DNA of 64,000 nucleotides from Aliamphritea ceti (GCF_024347215.1 NZ_AP025282.1:3100001-3164000), one strand, 5' to 3'. Counted from the first letter of the stretch, positions 1-10,650 are shown. Made by a program: numbers and translations. The notes: generated by a model from the letters alone, not told the origin.

Positions 1-326
1 CGTAAGAAATAGCGCAGTAAAATACCACCCATAGAATGCGTCACGAAATGGATTTTATCGGCATTATCACAGGCCTTAATCGCAGCACTGATAGCCGGAC
101 CAGCCAGTTCTTCGACAGGTAACGAGGTGGAAGGATAGCTCTGATTAACAACCTGATACCCAGCTTTTTCAAGATAATGCACCATCAGGGAAAATGCGGC
201 AGACGTTCGTGCCAAACCATGCAATAAGACAACAGCTTCTTTAACTGCTGTATTAACACTCACCTCTTCGGAACACACCTCTGAGAGTGGCCGCTGCTGA
301 TTCAGAGTCTGATCTTCCATGTTCAT
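1..326 (-). CDS. Alpha/beta hydrolase (lipase-like), 3' part cut by window edge
   Basis: Reading the minus strand from ATG at 326 gives about 108 residues that run off the left edge of the window. The segment holds VVLLHGLARTSAAF, the oxyanion-side HG motif of alpha/beta hydrolases, and later FVTHSMGG, a nucleophile elbow of the form G/H-x-S-x-G with the serine in HSMGG. This fits the lipase/esterase-like hydrolase family. The catalytic Asp and His would lie outside the window. A strong AGGAGGT lies 9 nt before the ATG, and a second ATG two codons later is an alternative start. There is no obvious signal peptide; the first 30 residues are polar. The substrate cannot be told from this fragment. 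It lies 49 nt downstream of the methyltransferase gene on the same strand, so co-transcription is plausible. Confidence 0.75.
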   Translation of the reverse strand, partial: MNMEDQTLNQQRPLSEVCSEEVSVNTAVKEAVVLLHGLARTSAAFSLMVHYLEKAGYQVVNQSYPSTSLPVEELAGPAISAAIKACDNADKIHFVTHSMGGILLRYFL

Positions 327-375
327 CTCTGTTACACCTCCTGTCTGCTCAGCGCTTTACTACATGTATTTGAAA

Positions 376-1386
376 CTATAACCGCAATACAGCAATCTTC
401 AATGGATGGTTACCATCATTGGTTGGAAAATCCGCTTCAGGAGTAATCAGTTGCAGATCTTTAACGGGTCGTCCGGCTTTGCTTGCACAACGTTTTACAA
501 CATCGAGCCAGTCTTCAAGATTCACCTTGGCAACATTGTTGGTGCACACCAGCTGGCCACCTTCCTTAACTGTAAGTAATGAAGGCTTCAGAACACTCGG
601 ATAATCCCGTATCAGATCAACCGTACCGAAATGGCTTTTCGCCCAGCGTGGCGGATCGAGGTAAACTAAATCAAACTGTTCAGCATCAATACGTGGAAAC
701 GCGCGTGGCTTCTGACCGCGTTTTACCCGTTGTTTAATTTCTATATCCGCCAGCTGCTTAGCCGCAGTAAAAAAATCACTTTGAAAGAAATCAATTCGGG
801 TATCAGACACTTCATTCAGGCGCGCATTTTCACGCCCCACATCCAGGCTTCGAGTAGCAAAATCGACGTTAAGCACACGACTGGCTCCGGCCTTAGCAGC
901 CACTACACCAACACCACAAGTATAAGAAAACAGGTTCAGAACTGACTTACCTGCTGCCTGCTGTTGTAACCAGCGACGTCCGGCACGCATATCCAAAAAC
1001 AGTAATGGATCCTGTCCCTTATGCTTACCCTTAACCAGGTAATTAACACCCAGCTCCTGTCCTGTAAGTTGCTGACGCTCAACGACCTGATCATCAGTAC
1101 GACGGGAATTACTCTTACTCCGATCGTTATAGACCCGCTGAAGACTATCAACGCCCATGGCCTGCAGGAATGTCTCAGCCTGATCAAACATAGCTCCAGC
1201 TTCAGTATCTTCCAGTGGTTCATGGAAGCTCTGCAGTAATAACTGATCACCATAACGATCCAGCGTTAACCCCGGTGCACCTTCAGTTGTACCATGATAT
1301 AGCCGGTAGCAACTGGTTGACTCAGCGTGCAGGTCTGCAAGCAATGTTACGCGGCGCTGTAATGCTGCCTGGAGTTGATCGGACAT
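376..1386 (-). CDS. Class I SAM-dependent methyltransferase, RlmI-like (COG1092)
   Basis: This 336-residue protein matches the C-terminal Rossmann methyltransferase part of the RlmI/RlmK family, which methylates cytosine or guanine in 23S rRNA. Motif I (SAM binding) is NLFSYTCGVGVVAAKAGA at about residues 151-168. A DPPRWAKS motif IV follows at about 246-253 and TNNVAK lies near 285. DPPR is the usual form in this family. The PUA domain typical of full RlmI (about 396 residues) is not evident, so the substrate is uncertain; rRNA is an inference from the family. The ATG at 1386 has a weak GAG about 8 nt upstream. It may be transcribed together with the recD end upstream, although 170 nt separate them. 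Confidence 0.8.
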   Translation of the reverse strand: MSDQLQAALQRRVTLLADLHAESTSCYRLYHGTTEGAPGLTLDRYGDQLLLQSFHEPLEDTEAGAMFDQAETFLQAMGVDSLQRVYNDRSKSNSRRTDDQVVERQQLTGQELGVNYLVKGKHKGQDPLLFLDMRAGRRWLQQQAAGKSVLNLFSYTCGVGVVAAKAGASRVLNVDFATRSLDVGRENARLNEVSDTRIDFFQSDFFTAAKQLADIEIKQRVKRGQKPRAFPRIDAEQFDLVYLDPPRWAKSHFGTVDLIRDYPSVLKPSLLTVKEGGQLVCTNNVAKVNLEDWLDVVKRCASKAGRPVKDLQLITPEADFPTNDGNHPLKIAVLRL

Positions 1387-1556
1387 TAATAAATCTCAGT
1401 GAATAAATCGGGTCGGCGGGCAGTATACGTGGATACCCGCGGACATCAACAGCGTGTAATTTATGACGTTAAAGTAAGCCTGCCAGATTCCTGTTTATAT
1501 TTGCGAAGACAGTCTATCTGGCGGCTGAATCAAGCACTACACTTCAGCTACTTGAA
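1387..1556. other. Intergenic region between recD and the methyltransferase
   Basis: This 170-nt stretch holds no ORF I believe. It contains a 7-bp inverted repeat, GCCAGAT and ATCTGGC, with a long loop of about 27 nt (roughly 1480-1521). It lacks a following T-run on either strand, so I do not call it an intrinsic terminator. Confidence 0.4.
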
Positions 1557-3629
1557 TCAGGCCCAAAGTTTAGGACCTAAACCGCTGGCACGTTCAGTAC
1601 GGCGCGAAGTAGCTCCTTTCAGACTCGACAGGCGCGCATACAGTTCCAACCGCTGTTTCGCCCGGGTAACCCCGGTATACACCAGCTCTCTGGTCATCAG
1701 CGGGCCATCTTCCGGCGGTAGAATCATCAGCACTCTGGCAAACTCAGAACCCTGACTTTTGTGAACTGTCATAGCAAAGACCGTTTCATGGCCTGGTAAG
1801 CGGCTTGGCAGCACGCCGCGCACGCCGTCGGGATGATGCGGATCCTCGAACCAAACCCGTATCCGGCCATCTCCGTCCGGTTGGACAATGCCAATATCAC
1901 CATTATAAAGCCCTAGCTGATGGTCATTCTGCACGATCATCACCGGCCGGCCGGCATACCATTGCTGACTCGTCTGAATTAAGCCCATACGGTTTAAACG
2001 CTGTTCCAGCGCTGCATTCAAACCTTCTACCCCATAAACACCCTGACGTAGCACTGCCAGTAGCTGCACCCGGGCAAAAGCATTCAGTACTTCCAATGGT
2101 GCTGCGCCGGAGCGTAATGCGCGCAGGTAGCCTGAATACCCTTCTGCCGCAGCATCTATCATCTGCGTATAACTATCAGAAGATAACGGTATAAAATCTA
2201 TATCATCGTAACCTTTGTTCAACACCGGTTCGATCAGTGTGGCATCGCCACCATTAATCGCTGCTGCAAGCTGACCTATGCCACTGGCAGCATCAAAACG
2301 GTAGCTGTGCCGCAGCAATGCCAAGCTGTCAGCCACTGCCCGTTGCCCACCTGAAACACTTCCGGCATCCAGACCACAAACACGGCTAAGATAGCCTGCC
2401 TGATCCGCGCTATACCTAAGCTCTGCAGACACCGGATCTGTGCGCCCTGCTGAATGCGCTTCCTGTAAATGCGTTTTCTCTAAATGCCAAGCACAGATAT
2501 CACCCAACACACTGCCGGCCTCTACTGACGCCAACTGGTGTTTGTCACCGATTAAAATGATGCGCCCCTGAGGCGGTAATGCCGCCAACAGCCTGGCCAT
2601 CATCGGCAAATCAATCATTGATGCTTCGTCCACCACCAATAACTCAAGATGCAACGGATTATCGGCGTTATGTCGAAATGACTTACTGTTAGGGATAGTC
2701 CCAAGTAAGCGGTGAATGGTGGTGGCTTCCACCGGAATACGCTCAATAATATCCGCAGACAAAGGCAGCTGCTCCCTTGCCTGTGCGATAGATTCACTGA
2801 GTCTTGCAGCCGCCTTGCCTGTCGGTGCAGCAAGCTTGATAGCCGGCACAAAGTCAGGACCTTGCTGCAGACACTGTTGCTGAATATATAGTGCTAATAA
2901 ACGCGTTACTGTAGTGGTTTTACCCGTTCCCGGACCACCGCTGATAATGCTAAACCGACGTCGTAAAGCCACTGCAACGGCTACTTGCTGCCAGTCCACT
3001 GGCTGCGCTGGATCGGCGGTAAAGAGTTGCGTCAACCCCTGTTTAAGGCTGGGTTCGTCAACATCTAAAGGTTGAGCTAAACGGGTAATCTGCTGACTCA
3101 GATAAGCTTCAAAACTGAAATAACGCTGCAAATACAGGCGTTCACCATCAAAAATCAGCGGTGTTTCTTCACCCGGCTCACCAATACTGCTGTAGCGACT
3201 GCACAGACTAACACCCGCCCCCATATAAACAGCTTCAGTAACGACTGGAGCCGGCTCCGCAAACATATCCAGCGTCACGGGTACTTCATCAGGTGCTGCA
3301 TTAATAACGGTCTGAGGTCGCAGACAATCACTTTCAAGTGCATTAAAGAACAGGCGAAACTCTTTTCGCAGACCTTTGGGCCACTCATCGACCAGAGTTG
3401 CTAAACGCTCCACCGGTAAACAGACATCACCCCGGCCGAGCTGATAACTGGTAAAAGCAGCTAACAGCGCCAGATGCTGATCCGCATTAGCATCCTGTTC
3501 GCAGATAAAACGGGCAAACTGATAATCCAGAGGCCGCAACAGGTTCTGCTGACGGGCACGTAGCAACGCTGCCAGACGACTGTCCTGGTTTAGCAACTGA
3601 TTACTCTGCTGAGCTTCAAACGACTGCAT
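1557..3629 (-). CDS. recD: RecBCD exonuclease V subunit alpha (RecD)
   Basis: RecD is the 5'-3' helicase motor of RecBCD, which resects double-strand breaks for recombination and degrades foreign linear DNA. The 690-residue protein has the SF1B Walker A GGPGTGKTTTV at about residues 231-241, a DEASMID Walker B, GDKHQLASVEAGSVLGD (motif III region) and FAMTVHKSQGSEF followed by YTGVTRAKQRLEL (motifs V and VI) near the C terminus. I chose ATG 3629 (MQSFEAQQ) over a longer frame because a G-rich Shine-Dalgarno (GGGGGTGG) precedes it and because it overlaps the recB stop by 14 nt, giving translational coupling. It is the last gene of recC-recB-recD. Length is in the normal range for RecD (E. coli 608), somewhat long at the N-terminal region. 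Confidence 0.97.
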   Translation of the reverse strand: MQSFEAQQSNQLLNQDSRLAALLRARQQNLLRPLDYQFARFICEQDANADQHLALLAAFTSYQLGRGDVCLPVERLATLVDEWPKGLRKEFRLFFNALESDCLRPQTVINAAPDEVPVTLDMFAEPAPVVTEAVYMGAGVSLCSRYSSIGEPGEETPLIFDGERLYLQRYFSFEAYLSQQITRLAQPLDVDEPSLKQGLTQLFTADPAQPVDWQQVAVAVALRRRFSIISGGPGTGKTTTVTRLLALYIQQQCLQQGPDFVPAIKLAAPTGKAAARLSESIAQAREQLPLSADIIERIPVEATTIHRLLGTIPNSKSFRHNADNPLHLELLVVDEASMIDLPMMARLLAALPPQGRIILIGDKHQLASVEAGSVLGDICAWHLEKTHLQEAHSAGRTDPVSAELRYSADQAGYLSRVCGLDAGSVSGGQRAVADSLALLRHSYRFDAASGIGQLAAAINGGDATLIEPVLNKGYDDIDFIPLSSDSYTQMIDAAAEGYSGYLRALRSGAAPLEVLNAFARVQLLAVLRQGVYGVEGLNAALEQRLNRMGLIQTSQQWYAGRPVMIVQNDHQLGLYNGDIGIVQPDGDGRIRVWFEDPHHPDGVRGVLPSRLPGHETVFAMTVHKSQGSEFARVLMILPPEDGPLMTRELVYTGVTRAKQRLELYARLSSLKGATSRRTERASGLGPKLWA

Positions 3630-6600
3630 TACCACCCCCCTGTGAAGACAATTCAGCACCCACTGCGGTACTTAGTTCACCTTTAAAAAGAGCGTCCATT
3701 TCAGTGACTAACGCCAGCGAGGGCCTGTTATAGAACACACCATACCCGGGTATTCCTGCCCGCATGCCACGTAGAAACAGGTAGTAAGCCCCACCAAAAT
3801 GCTCTTCGTAGCTGTACCCTGGTAAACGACTTTCCAGTAAACGATGTAATGCCAGCGCATAGAGTTGATACTGCAGATCATAACGGTGTTCAAGCATTGC
3901 CTGATCAAGCTTTTCAGGTGTGTAATCTTCCAGTGAACTTCCCAGATGATTAGACTTATAATCGAGGATGTAATAGCGCCCCTGATACTCAAAAATCAAA
4001 TCGACAAAGCCTTTCAGCATGCCCTTTAACGGCATAAAATCCAGCGGCGCAGCATGCTGTGACAAAGCATCATGCCGTGCCACCAGTGCATTTAACCCAG
4101 CCGCATTAAGCCCTTCAGAAGGCAGCATAAACTCCATTTCAACTAAGCGCTGCGCATTACTGATCTGACCTAAAGTCAAACCATTTGCAGGGTCTAGCGG
4201 ACACTGCAATACATCATCCAGCAGTTGCGGCAATACCGGCAGCCATTCAGGGCCATAGCCCATCACCTGACTGCGAGCTTCAAGTAACTCTGCTACGTCT
4301 GCAGTGCGATAGTCGGTAAAATCTACCGACTCAAATATTTCGTGCAAAAACGTACCGGCCTGGGCGCCTTTATGAAAGGTAAAAATATCAAATACCGGTT
4401 CGGCATCAGCTACTGAATCAGTGCTGGCTTCAGCAGCCACTTCTAAATCCAGCCCGGGTAAGTTTGGCAAACTATGACTGCTATGGCTGGTCAGTCCGGA
4501 ATAACTGGATATACGCCAGTTGCGCAACAAACGCCGGCTAAAAGTTCTCGCTTCAGGCTGGTTTAGTTCATCAGAGCCTGAGACAGGCAGTTCATCAGTG
4601 AAGCCCTCTGTGAAAATTTCGTCAGCGAACAGGGATTGCTGTTCAGCCGCTGCGAATTTAGGCGGTTCAGTAACAGCGATTGCACCACCTGACGCAAACC
4701 GCAGACTTTCAAGCTGTGCATCAAGGTCTGGCATGTCCGCAGCTTTTTTAGCAACCAGCTTCTCAACATCACCTTGCAATAACAGATAACCCAATGCACT
4801 GCGTGCCAAGCCACTGGCTTTGCGCCGACCATCCTGAAGGTTAGCCAGCCCTACATAACAGGCGTAAACAGAACGTGTCAGGGCTACGTATAACAGGCGA
4901 ACATCTTCCGCCAAACGCTCTTTATCAGCTGCTGCAATAGCATCGTCAGCATCCGTCAGATCGACTTTATACTGGCCATTATCGTCATGATAACTGGCCT
5001 GAGTTGCGGGTTTGAATGTGCAGGCAAATGGCAGATAAACCAGTGGGTATTCCAGACCTTTACTCTTATGCACGGTGATCACCGTAACCAGTGCGCGGTC
5101 ACTTTCCAGCCGTAAGCGCTGCTCATCACTCTCACCATTCGGCTGTAGCAGCTGATCAGCAAACCAACGCATCAGGCTGGTCATACTGTCTTGCTCCAGA
5201 CTCACCCGCTGCAGAATCTCCCCCAGGTGTAATACATCGGTCAGGCGTCGCTCTCCCTGCTCACCGGCCAGCAACTGCTCTGCAAGCTGGCGCTGACTCA
5301 GAAGGCGACGCAACATAGGTAAAATACCCAAACTCAGCCAACACTCATGATAAGCGGTAAACTCAGCGACCAGCGCTTCCCATAATTGCTCATCACGGCT
5401 CAACCGCTCTAAAAAGCTGGCGGGATAATCCAACAGCCCTGTCGCCAGAGCAGCCCGCAACCGTCGCTCATCCTGAGGGTGCTGAATTGCCTGCAGGATC
5501 AGATTCAGATCAACCGCTTCCTGACTATTAAACACACTTTCACGGCCGCTCAGATAAACACTTGCTACCGCCCGTCCCGCCAGGGCCTGACGCACGGCAT
5601 TGGCTTCAGTTCGGTCACGCACCAGTATTGCGATGTCTTTTGCTGCAACCGGTTGGTCACCAATTAAGGCTTCGCCCCGGGCTGCCGCTGCCAGTACATC
5701 AGCAATATGGCCGGCACAGGCCTGCGCCATATTATTCAGGTAAGCTTTTTTACTCAGCAGGTCTTGCTCACCAAACCACAGGTTGAGTGCTGTTTGTTGC
5801 TGCCCCGCCAGAGTGAAAGGTGTTTTATCCGCTTTATTCGCCGCCGCTACCGCCTGAAACGGAATATCCCGGTTGTACATAAACGGCGCATCATGATGAT
5901 TGAACAGGCTGTTTACACCATTGATCATCTGGCTACTCGAGCGCCAGTTCGTGCCGAGGGTATAATGTGCCTTGACTGAACGGCGAGCCTGAATATAGGT
6001 GAAAATATCCGCACCACGGAAACCATATATAGCCTGCTTAGGATCACCGATCATGAACAGGCCCGTTTCACTACTGTCACCGTATAAGCGGCTGAAAATA
6101 CGGTACTGTAGCGGATCTGTATCCTGAAACTCATCTATCAGCGCTACCGGATACTGCTCCGCAATACGATTCGAGAGAATATTATGCTCGTCCCGCTGCA
6201 ATGCCCGATCCAAATTGCTCAGCAAGTCATCAAAGGACAACACACTTAAGCGATTTTTAAGCTGACTAAAGCGCTTATTCAGCTGCTCCAGACCTTGATG
6301 GATCAGAATTTCTCTCAAAGGCAAACGCCAGTCGAAAAACTCATCACACAGCATAAACAGAGGATGTTCCGGCACCGCTTTAGCAGCAGGCGTTTTCGAC
6401 GCCAGAACAGATTGCCTGAAACGCTGAATTTCAGCTTCAGGCACCTGACGAATATCGCCCCGGGCAAAGCTATCGATAACGGCAATATACTTAGGTACCG
6501 AAGCCTTGCGATAACTGTTTTTATTTACGCCTGAAGTTTGAATAAGCTCAACCAGATCTGTTTCATTCGCCAGCCATTGCTGCCGAAATGTAGTCAGCTT

Positions 6601-7320
6601 TTGCTGATAATCTTTCCAGCCAGCCAGCAAATCATAGCCACTGCAGTCAGGGGTGAATTCTGCTTCTGTCTGCCCCAGATACGGCCGTAATGTCTTCATG
6701 TAACGGTCAGGGGTTGGCCAGATATATAACAGCGCCTCGGTCAGATCTTCCGGCAGGCAATAGCTAAGGCTGCGCCAGGTATCGAGCAATGCTTGCCGAC
6801 GCAAGTCTGCGTCATCACTGAGCAATTCTGTGGCAAACAATGCACCACTCTCAAACGCATGTTGCTTGAGCATCCTTTGGCAAAAGCCGTGAATCGTGAA
6901 GATTGCAGCTTCATCCATTTGTCGGGCAGCCAGTTCCAGCAATTTAGCGGCTCGTAGCTGTTCTTCTGCATCACCCTGATCAATTAACAGTTGGCGCAGG
7001 ATCGGATCATCCGACAGGCTGCCGTCACCGGCAACTGCCAAAAATGCCTGTTGCGCCTGTTGAATACGTGCCCGGATACGTTCACGTAGCTCTTCGGTCG
7101 CTGCTTCGGTAAAGGTTACTACCAGTATCTGATCAACACTCAGAGGAATTTCCCGGCGGGATTTTTCATCGCCGTGGCCCAGCAATAAACGTAAATAAAG
7201 TGCCGCAATTGTAAACGTCTTACCGGTACCGGCACTGGCTTCAATCAACCGCTGTCCATGTAAAGGAAAGGTCAGCGGATTGAGCTGCTCCGGAACGTTA
7301 GAAGCTATTAAATCAGTCAT
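3616..7320 (-). CDS. recB: RecBCD exonuclease V subunit beta (RecB)
   Basis: RecB supplies the 3'-5' helicase and the nuclease of RecBCD. The 1234-residue protein opens with the UvrD-type Walker A ASAGTGKT at residues 28-35, followed by DEFQDTDPLQYRIF (motif II) and VHKSKGLEYPLVYLPF (motif V). The C-terminal nuclease domain carries GFVDLIFEYQGRYYILDYKSN, the RecB-family D-x(n)-D-Y-K catalytic core. ATG 7320 was chosen because ATGACTGA joins it to the recC stop (8-nt overlap); the open frame continues upstream but only into recC. Strong coupling to both neighbours implies stoichiometric synthesis of the complex. Confidence 0.98.
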   Translation of the reverse strand: MTDLIASNVPEQLNPLTFPLHGQRLIEASAGTGKTFTIAALYLRLLLGHGDEKSRREIPLSVDQILVVTFTEAATEELRERIRARIQQAQQAFLAVAGDGSLSDDPILRQLLIDQGDAEEQLRAAKLLELAARQMDEAAIFTIHGFCQRMLKQHAFESGALFATELLSDDADLRRQALLDTWRSLSYCLPEDLTEALLYIWPTPDRYMKTLRPYLGQTEAEFTPDCSGYDLLAGWKDYQQKLTTFRQQWLANETDLVELIQTSGVNKNSYRKASVPKYIAVIDSFARGDIRQVPEAEIQRFRQSVLASKTPAAKAVPEHPLFMLCDEFFDWRLPLREILIHQGLEQLNKRFSQLKNRLSVLSFDDLLSNLDRALQRDEHNILSNRIAEQYPVALIDEFQDTDPLQYRIFSRLYGDSSETGLFMIGDPKQAIYGFRGADIFTYIQARRSVKAHYTLGTNWRSSSQMINGVNSLFNHHDAPFMYNRDIPFQAVAAANKADKTPFTLAGQQQTALNLWFGEQDLLSKKAYLNNMAQACAGHIADVLAAAARGEALIGDQPVAAKDIAILVRDRTEANAVRQALAGRAVASVYLSGRESVFNSQEAVDLNLILQAIQHPQDERRLRAALATGLLDYPASFLERLSRDEQLWEALVAEFTAYHECWLSLGILPMLRRLLSQRQLAEQLLAGEQGERRLTDVLHLGEILQRVSLEQDSMTSLMRWFADQLLQPNGESDEQRLRLESDRALVTVITVHKSKGLEYPLVYLPFACTFKPATQASYHDDNGQYKVDLTDADDAIAAADKERLAEDVRLLYVALTRSVYACYVGLANLQDGRRKASGLARSALGYLLLQGDVEKLVAKKAADMPDLDAQLESLRFASGGAIAVTEPPKFAAAEQQSLFADEIFTEGFTDELPVSGSDELNQPEARTFSRRLLRNWRISSYSGLTSHSSHSLPNLPGLDLEVAAEASTDSVADAEPVFDIFTFHKGAQAGTFLHEIFESVDFTDYRTADVAELLEARSQVMGYGPEWLPVLPQLLDDVLQCPLDPANGLTLGQISNAQRLVEMEFMLPSEGLNAAGLNALVARHDALSQHAAPLDFMPLKGMLKGFVDLIFEYQGRYYILDYKSNHLGSSLEDYTPEKLDQAMLEHRYDLQYQLYALALHRLLESRLPGYSYEEHFGGAYYLFLRGMRAGIPGYGVFYNRPSLALVTEMDALFKGELSTAVGAELSSQGGGNAVV

Positions 7321-10300
7321 CAGCATCCTGCTCGTTAGAAGTTTCATACCAGGTCAGCATTGGCTGATAGCACTGTTCGATCAACTGCACGAACTTTTCT
7401 CCCAGGGCAGCATATTCAGGATAAACACGGGCTATATAGGCGTCAGCAGACTCTCCCGGACTGAAAACATCGTGATTAAAACGGCTCTCGGCTTTCTGAG
7501 CAGCCGTCTCCGGGCCTTTCTCTTCATTTACCTTGCACCATTCCCAGGCAGTGTCTGCAGGCAAAGGCAGTGGTTCACAGAGCCCCTGCTGATAAAGATT
7601 CAACCAATCTTCCAAATGTGCCTGAGCCTTAGTCGCCGAAAACATTTTAAAACCGTGCCGGCCATTCAGGCCGAAGAACCATGAATCATGCTGATTGTGA
7701 TGCGCCATACTCACCAGATGCTCAAGCCACAGGCTGACCATATCCCGGCCTTTAGAATGTGCTGGCCGGTAACGCAATAAACGGTTTTCATGATAGTCAT
7801 CAAGCCAGCCTACCAATTCAGTATCGCTGCCATCTGCAAGAGATATATTCAAACGACATTCACGCCGTTCTGGCTGAGAACTGAAATACGCATCCATTTT
7901 CTGCGCCATATCCTGGCAATCATGCACCAGCTTGCGGGTTTGTAACTGACCGGCCAGCCCATATGGCAACTCTCCTGCAGCCTCAATCCGCGCCAGCAGC
8001 TTACTCAGACTTTCGCCTTTTAGCGCTGCTAACAGTAGCTTCTGCTTTAGCTGATAGCCTTCCAGACCATCAAGCTTAAAAGGTTCTTCATCCTGATTGA
8101 CGATACTGTGATCCAGGAAGTAGACCTGTAAACGCCGCTGAAAAAAGTGCTTTACCGGATTACGGGCAAACGCCAGCAGATCTTTCAGTTCCAACTTTGG
8201 TAACGCTTCTGCAGACAATGGCTGTGTCAGGAACTGATCTGGCTGTTCACCACTGCCTACCGCCGCCGGTAACCATTCATCGGCATAACTGAACAGCTGG
8301 GAATCATTGCTGAAATACGCTGAATTAAAAGGCTGTAAAGGATGTTCAGTAAACTCTGTGACAGCCAGGCCTCCCAGCTCATCAATATAATTCTGCTGAC
8401 AATATTCCAGCAGCTCACTGACCAGTACCGATGGCACCCGGGGAGAGTTATCCTGCGCGCTGCGTCCCAGATAACTGATATACAACCGCTCCTGCGCAGA
8501 AAGCAACGCCTCAAGAAACAGGTAACGATCATCATCACGACGTGAACGGTCACCTCTTCGTGCGTGTTTAACCATCAGGTCAAAGCCAACCGGCGCAATA
8601 CTACGGGGATAAACACTGTCATTCATACCCAGCAAACACACCACCCGGAATGGAATCGCCCGCATTGGCATTAAGGTACAGAAGTTAACAGCGCCGGCAA
8701 GAAAGCGCTGACTGGAACGCTGACTGCCAAGATGCTCCTGCAGCCAATCATTAAACACCTGAGCACTGAGTGGCGCGTCGAAACGATTCTCCTGCAATGT
8801 ATTACTGAGGTTTTCCAGTGCTTCGCGAATCTGATTAAGAATAACTTCATCCGGCGCATCCGGCGCATACGCACTGTTAAGCAGATGATTAATAATCTGT
8901 AACCAGTCATCCATACCTCTTGGCTCGCTAAGACTGCTGAGACAAAACTCTAGCAGTTCAACAAACTCAGCTAGCTGGCCTAAATCGCGGGCTTCAATAC
9001 CTTCGATCTCTGCGTAAGGATCAATCCCCTGCCATAGATCATCACACCCTGCCATTGCATAGCCAGCCAGCATTCGCTTCAAACCAAATTGCCAGGAATT
9101 CTGCTCAAACGCAGGCAACTCAAGACCGGAACGTTGCTGGCTGTCTAACCCCCAGCGTATATTGGTCTGATCTATCCAGCGGCGTAAACGCTCAAAACCT
9201 GCTTCGTCGAGCTGGAAACGGCGTAACACAGCAGGCACTTCCAGAATCGCCAGCACATCGGATACGGTTAAGCGGCTTTGTGGCAGAGATAACAGCGAAA
9301 AAAAGCTCATCAACAACGGACTTTCCTGCTGTGCAGTTCTGTCCGAAATGGAGTATCCAATAAAGCGGCCGGCTGGAGCATTACCAAACACAGCTTCAAT
9401 GTAGGGTGCATAAGTCGCTACATCCGGGACCATAACGATGATATCCCGGGGTGTCAGGCTATGATCTTCATCAAGCATCGCCAGTAACTGATCGTATAAC
9501 ACTTCTACTTCACGCAGATGGCTATGCGCACTGTGAAGCATCAAAGAGTTGTCGTCCGATGTTAACGGACGTTTTTCATCTGCAGACAAAAGCTTATTCG
9601 CTGCGGGATCATCAAGGTGGAGAATATCGTTCTGAATATGTTGTAGCAGCCCCTGACGCTCATCGGTCAGCGGTGATTCAAACAGCTCGACTTCTTCGAC
9701 ACCCAATTTTTCTGCACCCAATTCCTGTAGCTGGTACAGATAATCACGCCCCAATTTGCCCATAGAAGATAACAACGGGTTACCGTGGCTGAAGTAATTT
9801 TGCTCGGTCATACCCGGCTTTGCCAGCCAGCGCTGATTAAGCCTGGCCAGATACTTGGGATCAACAATGTCACCCCAGAAATACCGGCACGGGTTATTCA
9901 CCATTAAATGCACATCAATCTGCTTGCCTAGCGCCTGTAAGGCTTCGATGAAATTTCCTGGTAAAGCAGAAATACCGAATACATACACACGCTCCGGTAA
10001 TTGTGAGGTATCAAACTCGCCGCTACGCAATGCAGCAAGAAAGTCATTAAACATGTTGCCACGGTGCCAGTGTGGCTGGCCAAGTTTAGCCACTTCAGCC
10101 ACAACTGCCTGCCATAAAACTGGCTGCCAGGGTTGTGTCTCGGTTATACCGGCCAAAGGATCACCAGCCTCCCAGCTGGCAATCCAGTCAGGACGATATA
10201 CCAGATACTGGTCAAAGATATCCGCAACTTTAGCGCTTAACTGATAGAGCTTATAACCATCATCGTCATCTCGCAGATACTGCTGCAGCGGTAAGAATTC

Positions 10301-10618
10301 AGTTTGAGGCAAGTAATCAGGAAGGAGGCGCACTAACAGCCAGGTCATCGCTTCTTTATTGAAGGCCGAACGCTCTGGCACGCTGGACAAAACCTGAGTA
10401 AAAATTCGCCAGAGAAAAGATGCAGGCAGGGGGAATTCGATATTCGCGGCAATACCCAACCGCTCAGCAAGCTCCAGCTTGAGCCACTGCGCCATCCCGG
10501 GGCTTTGCACGAGAATCTGCTCACGGCTAAAAGGATTAGGCAGCGGATCCCGGCGGATCATTTCCACCAGCAGGTCTTTTTGTAATTCCAGAGAGTTCGA
10601 GTGATAGATTCGAAACAT
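7313..10618 (-). CDS. recC: RecBCD exonuclease V subunit gamma (RecC)
   Basis: RecC holds the complex together and recognises Chi. The 1101-residue protein begins MFRIYHSNSLELQ, aligning with E. coli RecC MLRVYHSN, which fixes the ATG at 10618; a TTG nine codons upstream is less likely. ILVQSPGMAQWLKLELAE near residue 45 is the conserved Q-S-x-G-M-A-Q-W motif. It is the first gene of the recCBD set. Its start lies only about 32 nt after an intrinsic terminator serving the upstream gene, so the promoter is either squeezed into that space or lies upstream of the terminator. Confidence 0.97.
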   Translation of the reverse strand: MFRIYHSNSLELQKDLLVEMIRRDPLPNPFSREQILVQSPGMAQWLKLELAERLGIAANIEFPLPASFLWRIFTQVLSSVPERSAFNKEAMTWLLVRLLPDYLPQTEFLPLQQYLRDDDDGYKLYQLSAKVADIFDQYLVYRPDWIASWEAGDPLAGITETQPWQPVLWQAVVAEVAKLGQPHWHRGNMFNDFLAALRSGEFDTSQLPERVYVFGISALPGNFIEALQALGKQIDVHLMVNNPCRYFWGDIVDPKYLARLNQRWLAKPGMTEQNYFSHGNPLLSSMGKLGRDYLYQLQELGAEKLGVEEVELFESPLTDERQGLLQHIQNDILHLDDPAANKLLSADEKRPLTSDDNSLMLHSAHSHLREVEVLYDQLLAMLDEDHSLTPRDIIVMVPDVATYAPYIEAVFGNAPAGRFIGYSISDRTAQQESPLLMSFFSLLSLPQSRLTVSDVLAILEVPAVLRRFQLDEAGFERLRRWIDQTNIRWGLDSQQRSGLELPAFEQNSWQFGLKRMLAGYAMAGCDDLWQGIDPYAEIEGIEARDLGQLAEFVELLEFCLSSLSEPRGMDDWLQIINHLLNSAYAPDAPDEVILNQIREALENLSNTLQENRFDAPLSAQVFNDWLQEHLGSQRSSQRFLAGAVNFCTLMPMRAIPFRVVCLLGMNDSVYPRSIAPVGFDLMVKHARRGDRSRRDDDRYLFLEALLSAQERLYISYLGRSAQDNSPRVPSVLVSELLEYCQQNYIDELGGLAVTEFTEHPLQPFNSAYFSNDSQLFSYADEWLPAAVGSGEQPDQFLTQPLSAEALPKLELKDLLAFARNPVKHFFQRRLQVYFLDHSIVNQDEEPFKLDGLEGYQLKQKLLLAALKGESLSKLLARIEAAGELPYGLAGQLQTRKLVHDCQDMAQKMDAYFSSQPERRECRLNISLADGSDTELVGWLDDYHENRLLRYRPAHSKGRDMVSLWLEHLVSMAHHNQHDSWFFGLNGRHGFKMFSATKAQAHLEDWLNLYQQGLCEPLPLPADTAWEWCKVNEEKGPETAAQKAESRFNHDVFSPGESADAYIARVYPEYAALGEKFVQLIEQCYQPMLTWYETSNEQDADD

Positions 10619-10650
10619 AAAGTAAGCGGCACTCAGTTGCGACAAGCCAT

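Noticed and set aside
1480..1521. Inverted repeat GCCAGAT/ATCTGGC after recD
   Set aside because: The loop is too long and no T-run follows; not a convincing terminator.
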